From a virus, in the IMG/VR virus record IMGVR_UViG_3300027734_000072, positions 1 through 61,013 of that record: a stretch of 61,013 nucleotides of DNA. One strand, written 5' to 3'. Below the pieces are notes generated by a model. That model searched no databases. It saw nothing but the letters and a program-made list of their open reading frames with translations, and had not been told where the DNA came from. Made by a program: the position numbers and the translations under genes. This document shows, in pieces, positions 52,516-59,919 of this stretch. Positions within the stretch are counted from its first letter, which is position 1, and each line of letters starts with the position of its first letter.

Positions 52516-52845
52516 ATGGCAACAATATATAAAGTCTTAGGACAAATTAATCCAACCGCAAATACAGCAACAACTGTATATACTGTACCCGCTTCGACTA
52601 ATACAGTTATTAGTACGGTTACAGTATGTAATCAAGCCAATACGGCCGCAGCATTTAGTCTTGCGGTACGACCTGCTGGTGAAGCATTAGTTACTAAACA
52701 TTATGTAAATTTTAACACTTCTATTCCAGCTAATGATACTCTTGGATTAACTTTAGGTATTACAATGGCAGCTACCGATGTTCTTACTGCCAATGCTAAT
52801 ACATCCACTATAAGTGTTAATGCATTTGGTACTGAGATTAGTTAA
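52516..52845 (+). CDS. Small beta virion protein, unknown
   Basis: A 109-residue beta-rich protein (YKVLGQINPTANTATTVYTV, STVTVCNQANTAAAFSLAVR) with AAGGAAAA before the start. Proteins starting with this YKVLGQ pattern occur among virion genes of T4-like marine phages and may cap fibres or decorate the tail. It overlaps the next gene by one base (TAATG). Confidence 0.65.
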   Translation: MATIYKVLGQINPTANTATTVYTVPASTNTVISTVTVCNQANTAAAFSLAVRPAGEALVTKHYVNFNTSIPANDTLGLTLGITMAATDVLTANANTSTISVNAFGTEIS

Positions 52846-55800
52846 TGTCATTCAAAACAATAAGCCAAAATCAACTTGGCCAAGCCACCGCTTTAAATAG
52901 CCAAACGATTAGAACAGGTACTTCTGGTACTTCTAGTTCCGGTCCAGTAATTACTTCGGTTGTTGTAACCGATAGTGGTTACAGCAATTTAGACGATACA
53001 GCAATTGCTACCAGCAATTCATTCATTAAAATTATTGGTAGTGGTTTTACTGCTAATTCAAATGTATTCATTGGTAATATACAAGTGCCTGCAGCCAATG
53101 TAACCTTTACAGGTACAACTGAACTCAGAGTTGCGTTACCAAATATTACACTAGGCACAGACAGTACGGTTTCAGTATTCAATTCTACTGGTTCTGGTGG
53201 CATTTATGCATCTAGAATACTCTCTAGTGGATTTCCTACAGTTACAACATCTGCCTATTCTTCATCAACACTAACGATTAATACACAATTATTGGCCACA
53301 GGAGATGGATCATTAACTTATAGTTTAAAATCGGGTAGTTCTTTGCCAACAGGATTAACATTAAATGCCAATGGTTTAATTTCTGGAACAGCAACTGCTG
53401 ACCAAACAGCTTCGTTTACTGTATTGGTTAATGATTCACAAAATCAAACTACACAACAAGATATTACATTATTAATTAGTACCATAGATGCCTATTTTAA
53501 TAATACAACATTATTAGTACAAGCGGATAATGCCGCTAATAATTCAACTAATGGTTCTGCTTTAGATTCTTCAAACAACTATAATGTTGTAGCTTCAGGA
53601 GGAACACCTATACAAGGAAGTATAAATCCATTTGGTCAAGGTTGGAGTAATTCTTTTAATGGAACAAATCAGTATATAAGCGCATCAGCAAATACAGCAT
53701 TTGCTCTTTCAGGAGATTTTACAGTTGAATTTTGGGTGTATCCAACAACATTTAATCAATATGGATGTTTGGTAGATACACGGTCAGGCAGTGCCAATGC
53801 TACTGGATTTTATATAAGGTCACAAAGTTCATATACTTCTGGACAATGGCAAGTATCTAATGGTACGGCTTCGTTTAACATAAATGCATCAACTAATTTA
53901 ACGGTTAATACTTGGCAACATACAGCTTTAGTAAGGTCTGGATCAACATTAACTTTGTATTTAAATGGAATTAGTGTAGGAACCACAACGACATCACAAA
54001 ATTTTTCAGATGGTGCATTACGAATATGTAATGCTATTGACAATTATTATTTTCCTGGTTATATTAGCAATTTTCGTATTCTTAAAGGTACTGCACTTTA
54101 CACCACAACATTTACTCCATCTACCACACCTTTAACTGCAATTGCTAATACGTCATTGTTAACGTGCCAATCAAATAGAATTAAGGATGAATCAACCAAT
54201 GCGTTTACTATAACACCAACAAATTCACCAACCGCTGAAAGATTTAATCCTTTTGATGTTAATGCAAATTCATATACAACTCAAGCCAATACTATGATTG
54301 GTTCAACTTATGTTGGTAGCGGTTATCATTATTTTGGCCATAGCGGATTTGGCTCAGGAGATTTTAGTGTAGAATTTTGGACATATGTAACCGCATCTGG
54401 TGGATCTTTATTCAACAACTATGTACAATATTCTCCAGGTGACAACGGAATGTACATACTTTATGATGGATCCGGTAGTCGTTTTAATGCTTATGTAAAA
54501 AGAGATAATAGTTATGATTCAGGTAATTTATATGCTGGAACTGGTTTAAGTTTAAATACATGGTATCATGTAGTTCTTTGTAGAACTTCTGGAACTCTTT
54601 CGTTATTTGTAAATGGTGTTAGAGGATCGACTGTCGCTTCTTATGTTCAAACTTTTACTCAAACACAATCTGGTATAGGTAACAACGGAAGTGGTACTAG
54701 TTATCAAGGTAATAGCCAATGTGCTGGCGCTTATCTTTCCAATTTTAGAATAATGGCCGGAACAAGTGCATATAATGCAGCAAATAGTTCCTTTACTGTT
54801 CCTACAACACCATTAACTGCCGTAGCTAATACATTATTTTTAGCTTATCAAACTTCTCAAGGTGAATCTAGCAGAACCGTTACAACAAGCGGTACTGTTA
54901 CAGCATCAAAGCGTGCACCACCAACATTGTATCCAGCGGTTACTGATACATCTACTGCTAATACAATTTATAGTGGTTCGTATTTTTTAAATGGCACAAC
55001 TGATTATTTAAGTATTCCTTCTAATTCTCAAACAGCATTTCAATCAAACAACTTCACAGTAGAAGGTTGGTTTTATTTTGCAAATGGATCTGTAAGTGTA
55101 AATAGCGTTATTACAACAAATTATACTTCATTTAGTGCTGGTTCTAATTCTATATATTTTGGGAAACATAGTAGTTATTCTGGTGTTGTGACATTTTGGT
55201 GTTCAAATTATTCTGCTGCTGGACCATTATTAACTGATCCAACTTTACCTCCAACCAATCAATGGACACACTATGCTATAGTAAGAAATGGTAGCACATT
55301 TACGATGTATAGAAATGGTTCATCTGTTGTGACTGGTACTTATGCAGGCTCAATAACTGCAGCAACAAATGCTCTTTGGATCGGTACGGATGGCTCTTCA
55401 CCTGGTAGTATTCTTTTTAGTGGTTATATATCTAATTTCCGAATCGTAAATGGTACTGCTGTTTATACTTCCAACTTTACTCCTAGTACAACACCATTAC
55501 AACAAATAGCTAATACCTCTTTATTATTATCCGGAACCAATGCTGGTATCTATGATCAAACATTACAAAATAATATTCGAGGCTCTGGTGCAATTGTAAG
55601 CACCGATGTCTACAAGTATGGCACAGGCAGTATGTCCTTTAATGGGTCAAGCAGTTTTTTACAAGTTGGTACCACACCAGGTCCACTAACACCACTACTT
55701 ACGGCTGGTGCCGTTTTGACAATTGAAGCTTGGGTATATCCTACAGTTCTGAGAGCTCAAAGCGTATTGCCATTGTTTCCGTCAATAATTGGTTTAGGTG

Positions 55801-56177
55801 GAACATATATGAATTTTGGTGTTAATAATGGCGTGCCAACACTTTATTGGTGGACAGGTTCACCAAACACTATTACTTCCAGCATTTCAATTACTGCAAA
55901 TGCATGGAGTCATATTGCTTTAGTATTCAATGGTACAGGTTCTAATAACACAAAAATTTATGTTAATGGAGTATTGGGAGCAACCGGAACATTTACAAAT
56001 ATTAGTTGGGCTTCAGGATCCAGCGGTAATGATTTTTGTATTGGCAGAGAAACTCAAGGTGGCACTTCATATTGGCCAGGTTACATAGATGATCTTCGTA
56101 TCACCAGATCAGCAAGATATACTGCCAATTTTACTCCAAGTACTGTTGCCTTTAACAGTAAATCACGGTCAAATTAA
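52845..56177 (+). CDS. Large adhesin with four LamG/concanavalin-like domains
   Basis: An 1110-residue protein. The N-terminal part has an IPT/Ig-like stretch (about 35-125) and a putative-Ig domain (about 128-215; LKSGSSLPTGLTLNANGLIS). Four LamG-type jelly-roll domains follow at about 265-415, 485-650, 708-880 and 921-1099. Each shows F-x-V-E-x-W near the start, a W-x-H-x-A-L/I-V strand with an adjacent LYLNG-type hairpin, and GYI(S/D)(N/D)(F/L)RI near the end. LamG/concanavalin domains commonly bind sugars or proteins, so this is a strong candidate receptor-binding protein. Confidence 0.85.
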   Translation: MSFKTISQNQLGQATALNSQTIRTGTSGTSSSGPVITSVVVTDSGYSNLDDTAIATSNSFIKIIGSGFTANSNVFIGNIQVPAANVTFTGTTELRVALPNITLGTDSTVSVFNSTGSGGIYASRILSSGFPTVTTSAYSSSTLTINTQLLATGDGSLTYSLKSGSSLPTGLTLNANGLISGTATADQTASFTVLVNDSQNQTTQQDITLLISTIDAYFNNTTLLVQADNAANNSTNGSALDSSNNYNVVASGGTPIQGSINPFGQGWSNSFNGTNQYISASANTAFALSGDFTVEFWVYPTTFNQYGCLVDTRSGSANATGFYIRSQSSYTSGQWQVSNGTASFNINASTNLTVNTWQHTALVRSGSTLTLYLNGISVGTTTTSQNFSDGALRICNAIDNYYFPGYISNFRILKGTALYTTTFTPSTTPLTAIANTSLLTCQSNRIKDESTNAFTITPTNSPTAERFNPFDVNANSYTTQANTMIGSTYVGSGYHYFGHSGFGSGDFSVEFWTYVTASGGSLFNNYVQYSPGDNGMYILYDGSGSRFNAYVKRDNSYDSGNLYAGTGLSLNTWYHVVLCRTSGTLSLFVNGVRGSTVASYVQTFTQTQSGIGNNGSGTSYQGNSQCAGAYLSNFRIMAGTSAYNAANSSFTVPTTPLTAVANTLFLAYQTSQGESSRTVTTSGTVTASKRAPPTLYPAVTDTSTANTIYSGSYFLNGTTDYLSIPSNSQTAFQSNNFTVEGWFYFANGSVSVNSVITTNYTSFSAGSNSIYFGKHSSYSGVVTFWCSNYSAAGPLLTDPTLPPTNQWTHYAIVRNGSTFTMYRNGSSVVTGTYAGSITAATNALWIGTDGSSPGSILFSGYISNFRIVNGTAVYTSNFTPSTTPLQQIANTSLLLSGTNAGIYDQTLQNNIRGSGAIVSTDVYKYGTGSMSFNGSSSFLQVGTTPGPLTPLLTAGAVLTIEAWVYPTVLRAQSVLPLFPSIIGLGGTYMNFGVNNGVPTLYWWTGSPNTITSSISITANAWSHIALVFNGTGSNNTKIYVNGVLGATGTFTNISWASGSSGNDFCIGRETQGGTSYWPGYIDDLRITRSARYTANFTPSTVAFNSKSRSN

Positions 56178-56185
56178 ACGCAACG

Positions 56186-56193
56186 AATAAATA
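56186..56193 (+). promoter_or_regulatory. Late promoter motif AATAAATA
   Basis: The motif lies nine bases after the adhesin stop and 23 bases before the C1q-like gene, which has an AAAGGT ribosome site. Confidence 0.55.
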
Positions 56194-56216
56194 GAAGTAT
56201 TAAAAGGTAAAATCAA

Positions 56217-56693
56217 ATGACATTATTAAGTAACCTATTAGGACCCACAGTTGCAAGTAGCGGCGGGCCAACTTTTTCTGCTTATGTTAGTGGAACCTTT
56301 AGTGGTACTAATAACACTTACACAAAAATTCCTTTTAATACGGAAACATTGGATACACATAATTGTTTTGATTCAACTACAAATTATCGTTTTACTCCAA
56401 CTGTAGCTGGACATTATCAAATACAAGGCTCTGTATATATTAATCCTGTTAACGCTACATCTGGTTTCACTTTGTCTGTTTATAAAAACGGTTCTGAATT
56501 TCAGCAGATACATCGTGAACAGTTTGCATATTATTTTAATCAAACAGCAAAAGGCAGTACAGTTGTATATTGCAACGGATCAACAGATTACATAGAATTA
56601 TATATTTGGCACAATGGAGGATCAACTCATACTTTTGGAGCCAGTTCTGCTTTGTCTACTTGGTTTAGTGGCACAATGATAAGGAGTGCATAA
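56217..56693 (+). CDS. C1q/TNF-like fibre head protein
   Basis: A 158-residue protein. From residue 19 it shows the C1q-like jelly-roll pattern: FSAYVSGTFSGTNNTYTKIP, FDSTTNYRFTPTVAGHYQIQ (the aromatic-rich F.P.aGhY core), and C-terminal strands ending WFSGTMIR. C1q-like domains trimerise and cap collagen-like rods in both animals and phages. A standalone version next to collagen-like fibres could be a detachable head. It is coupled to the next small gene by TAATG. Confidence 0.75.
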   Translation: MTLLSNLLGPTVASSGGPTFSAYVSGTFSGTNNTYTKIPFNTETLDTHNCFDSTTNYRFTPTVAGHYQIQGSVYINPVNATSGFTLSVYKNGSEFQQIHREQFAYYFNQTAKGSTVVYCNGSTDYIELYIWHNGGSTHTFGASSALSTWFSGTMIRSA

Positions 56694-56854
56694 TGACGTT
56701 ATACGAAAAACTTGTGGCAATTTATCCTGAGTTAACTGATTTAGATTTTTCAACTGTAATTGCTTTACAAAACGATTCGAATGGTAATGGTGATTACATT
56801 GCTAAATGGGAACATCCTACATTAGCTAGACCTACCACAGAACAATTAACATAA
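56693..56854 (+). CDS. Small XkdW-like / fibre assembly protein
   Basis: A 53-residue protein whose ATG overlaps the stop of the C1q-like gene; AAGGAG lies nine bases upstream. The sequence has LYEKLVAIYPELTDLDF, IALQNDSNGNGDYIAKWEH and LARPTTEQL. The ALQNDSNGNGDYIxxW...P...T.EQL pattern is that of the small XkdW-like protein placed after phage receptor-binding genes, probably a tail fibre assembly or attachment factor. It ends 15 bases before a late-promoter motif. Confidence 0.7.
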   Translation: MTLYEKLVAIYPELTDLDFSTVIALQNDSNGNGDYIAKWEHPTLARPTTEQLT

Positions 56855-56868
56855 CGTTTTGGTGCAGA

Positions 56869-56876
56869 TATAAATA
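56869..56876 (+). promoter_or_regulatory. T4-type late promoter motif TATAAATA
   Basis: An exact consensus motif 33 bases before the first gene of the sugar-modification cluster, which also has a GAGGAG ribosome site. It marks the cluster as a late transcription unit separate from the fibres. Confidence 0.7.
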
Positions 56877-56909
56877 TAAGTATACTACATTATTAATTGA
56901 GGAGTAATT

Positions 56910-58514
56910 ATGTCAAAGGTGAAGTTTCATACAGTTGACCAGCCGGACTCAGATACAACCACATTTGTATTATCATGTGACCGGCTGGATGTCTTAGAAA
57001 AAACCCTAGAATCTTTTTATAATACCAGAGATTACGTTACCAAAATGGTAATCGTGGATGATTCGGCTAAACCCGGTATCTTTGAATCTCTTGTTGAAAA
57101 ATTTGGTGACACCTGTGATGTGATTTGTTTTCCACGGAATCGTTCACAATGGTGGGCAATGGATTTTATGGTATCATACTGTGATTCAGATTATATTTTC
57201 TACCTTGAAGATGATTGGGAACTTACACAACCAGGATATCTAAACAAATCAAAACAGATTTTACAAAAGTACCGTGAAGTAGGTGTGGTAGATATATCAT
57301 GGAGAACTTTTGAGTGGCAAGGCATCGACTCATACGAAAAGAAATTGATTGATGATACATTCTTTTGGAAAAAACCATGGAAGATTACTGACCATCATGT
57401 AGCATGGCATGCTTGGTGTGGTTCTCCTAATCTCAGAAGGCGTGATGACCTTATCATGTTAGGTCGTGTGGAGAAATGGCATAACGAATGGAACATTGAC
57501 CGTAAGTTTACTGCCTTAGGATTTAAAGGTGTATATTTGAATGGTGAATATGCCAGACATTTAGGTGACCATTGTTCTAAGATGGCAGGTCAACGACCAG
57601 ATGATACTAAAGTTCCATATGATTTTTATCCAAAAGAATTGATGGCCAATCGTAGAGCACCACTAATTAACTTTAGAGAAATGGATTCTATCTATGAGTA
57701 TCCAGCCGATGTAACTTTGGTTACCATGGCATTAGATATTAATAGAGTCGACCGTAACTTTGAAGAACACTACATCAAAGGACTAGATAAATTATTATCT
57801 GTTCGTAATCCATTGGTAGTGTATGCTGATAAAAAATACCATGATTATATTGTTAGAAGGCGTAGAGAGTTAAGTATTGCCACTTCAAACAATCAGGTTC
57901 AAGTAAGAGAGATTGACCTTGAAACTTTAAAGAACCACAGATACTACAGTAGAGTTCAAAATATTATTTCTACTGATAAATTTAAAACTCAGGCACAATG
58001 GATTGATGGATCAGTATTAGTATCACCACATTATATACCATTGACACTCATTAAGAATGATTACTTACAGACCATTGCTGGACAAAATCCATTTGGTTCT
58101 AAACGATTCTATTGGATTGATGCCGGATTTACCAACAGTTTTAATGTAACAGAACCTATTGGTACATATGACTTTTTAAGAATCTCTAAAGATAACTTCT
58201 TTTTAACGTCATATAAATATAATGCCGACACAGAGATTCATGGTTACGATATTAATAAAATGACTGAGATGATTGGTAGAAGGCCAGAATATGTTTGTCG
58301 TGCTACATTATTTGGTGGTACATATAATCAGATTGTGAATTTTAACAATAAGTATTTTGATTATGTGGAAAAGTCTTTAGCTAATGGTGTAATAGGTACA
58401 GAAGAAGCTATATTTACTATTGTTGAAATGAAACATCCAGAATTGGTGACAAGGTTTGCAATGAATAACGGTGATATTAAAAATTATTTAAATGTAATTA
58501 GGAAGGATGCCTAA
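56910..58514 (+). CDS. GT2 glycosyltransferase fused to an HtrL/YibB-type domain
   Basis: A 534-residue two-domain protein. Residues about 15-255 are a GT-A fold: FVLSCDRLDVLEKTLESF, MVIVDDSAKP with Asp50-Asp51, and IFYLEDDWEL with Glu100-Asp101-Asp102 (the DxD-like nucleotide-sugar/metal site). Residues about 265-530 resemble the HtrL/YibB family: TLVTMALDI, NPLVVYADKKY, PLTLIKNDYLQTI and FYWIDAGFTNSF, then a late GTEEAIFTIVE motif. Both halves look like sugar transferases. It may glycosylate fibres or host surface sugars. Its stop overlaps the next start (TAATG). Confidence 0.75.
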   Translation: MSKVKFHTVDQPDSDTTTFVLSCDRLDVLEKTLESFYNTRDYVTKMVIVDDSAKPGIFESLVEKFGDTCDVICFPRNRSQWWAMDFMVSYCDSDYIFYLEDDWELTQPGYLNKSKQILQKYREVGVVDISWRTFEWQGIDSYEKKLIDDTFFWKKPWKITDHHVAWHAWCGSPNLRRRDDLIMLGRVEKWHNEWNIDRKFTALGFKGVYLNGEYARHLGDHCSKMAGQRPDDTKVPYDFYPKELMANRRAPLINFREMDSIYEYPADVTLVTMALDINRVDRNFEEHYIKGLDKLLSVRNPLVVYADKKYHDYIVRRRRELSIATSNNQVQVREIDLETLKNHRYYSRVQNIISTDKFKTQAQWIDGSVLVSPHYIPLTLIKNDYLQTIAGQNPFGSKRFYWIDAGFTNSFNVTEPIGTYDFLRISKDNFFLTSYKYNADTEIHGYDINKMTEMIGRRPEYVCRATLFGGTYNQIVNFNNKYFDYVEKSLANGVIGTEEAIFTIVEMKHPELVTRFAMNNGDIKNYLNVIRKDA

Positions 58515-59248
58515 TGTCATCTTTGAGTTTTGCTCTATTCACATCCAATCAACTTGCAGGTGCAGACTTCACTTTAAGCACCGTTCGCAAATTCTATCCC
58601 GATACTTATGTTTGTATTCTACCAGATGTTAATGATGGTTATACGGACTTGGCTCACAAGTATAACGCCGAATGTTTTTATCCAATTAATAAATTAGGTT
58701 ACCCATCACAACCATTTGGTTGGAGAAAAAAAAGTGTTATAGATTTTCTTGAAAGATTACACATTGCTTGTCTACGGTGTAACTCTACACACATCATGTA
58801 TACTGAAGAAGATGTAGTCATATTTAAACCATTGAATATACCAGATGATGCAGAACTTATTGGATTTAAAACTTGTTATCCAGATGGTTCAAAGTTCCCT
58901 AATGGATTCCCCGATGAGTTTATGAGAATCATTGAAGAGTTCTCTGGTGTTAAACCTAATGTAACTTCTTATGGTGCTCAAGGTGGTTGTGTACTTAAAG
59001 TGGATACCTTTGTTAATAACTTTCAAAGAATTAAAAAATTCATATCTGAAAATTTAGATTACATTCAAGACAACATCTACCCTACTGCTGGTTGGATTGA
59101 TTGTTTTTTAACATGGTTCTATCTACTCTGTGGAAAGAAATATATATTTAATCCAAACTACATGGAAGTATTTGATAGAAATTTTGAATATTCTCAGGCG
59201 GCACCACAGTATGAAATTGCCACACATTATAAAAAACATTACAAATAA
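58514..59248 (+). CDS. Glycosyltransferase-like protein (GT-A type)
   Basis: A 244-residue protein coupled to the upstream glycosyltransferase by a one-base overlap. LSFALFTSNQLAGADFTLST and the acidic YTEEDVVIFKPL (DxD-type position, Glu-Glu-Asp-Val) fit a GT-A nucleotide-sugar transferase. SYGAQGGCVLKVDTF and GWIDCFLTWFYLL resemble the acceptor-side region of such enzymes. No precise family is recognised. A role in the same sugar pathway as its neighbours is inferred. Confidence 0.6.
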   Translation: MSSLSFALFTSNQLAGADFTLSTVRKFYPDTYVCILPDVNDGYTDLAHKYNAECFYPINKLGYPSQPFGWRKKSVIDFLERLHIACLRCNSTHIMYTEEDVVIFKPLNIPDDAELIGFKTCYPDGSKFPNGFPDEFMRIIEEFSGVKPNVTSYGAQGGCVLKVDTFVNNFQRIKKFISENLDYIQDNIYPTAGWIDCFLTWFYLLCGKKYIFNPNYMEVFDRNFEYSQAAPQYEIATHYKKHYK

Positions 59249-59260
59249 AGGAAAATAATT

Positions 59261-59890
59261 ATGTTTGATTTGAAAAAATATTGGCGTCCATTGGATGTTG
59301 TTAAGAGTGACCCTACATGGAATCAAGGATCTCTGGCATCTTCTGCCGAATTTGTAGGCATGGTTAAAACTCTTGGTGATAATATTACTGCTGCGGAAGT
59401 AGGTATTGCATTCGGATTAAACATTATGTATATGATGGATAAATGTCCCAATATTAAAAAGTATTATGCTATTGATCCACACGAAGCGTATCAAGATTGG
59501 GGTCCTAATGTACCTTATGGTAATATGGAACATGACATGATGGTTAAGGTTGGCCAAAAATTTCTAGAAAATTTAGATGCCTATGATAAAAAAGACCTTA
59601 TTGAATTCTTTAAGAAAACATCTGATGATGCTAAAGATTTAATACCAGATAACTCTATTGACTTTATGTTTATCGATGCCAATCACAGTACCGAATCTGT
59701 AAGGCAGGACTGCCATAACTATTATAGTAAGATGAAGAAGGGTGGCATTTTTGCTGGCCATGATATGGATGCCATCTCAGTACAAAATGGAGTACATCAA
59801 TTTGTGGATGAAATGGGTATACCAAGAAACAGAGTAATTACAGTTAGCCATCCGTATACACCACCATGCTGGATGATAAGAGTACTGTAA
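59261..59890 (+). CDS. Class I SAM methyltransferase
   Basis: A 209-residue protein with a readable Rossmann-type methyltransferase pattern: AAEVGIAFGLNIMYM (motif I region), YYAIDPHEAY (acidic residue after strand 2), DFMFIDANHSTESVRQD (strand 4 and catalytic region of the Methyltransf_24 group) and KKGGIFAGHDMD. In a cluster with glycosyltransferases it probably methylates a sugar. It has a good ribosome site (AAAGGAAAA). Confidence 0.75.
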   Translation: MFDLKKYWRPLDVVKSDPTWNQGSLASSAEFVGMVKTLGDNITAAEVGIAFGLNIMYMMDKCPNIKKYYAIDPHEAYQDWGPNVPYGNMEHDMMVKVGQKFLENLDAYDKKDLIEFFKKTSDDAKDLIPDNSIDFMFIDANHSTESVRQDCHNYYSKMKKGGIFAGHDMDAISVQNGVHQFVDEMGIPRNRVITVSHPYTPPCWMIRVL

Positions 59891-59919
59891 AAAATTTATA
59901 ATTAATTGGAGAGTATATA

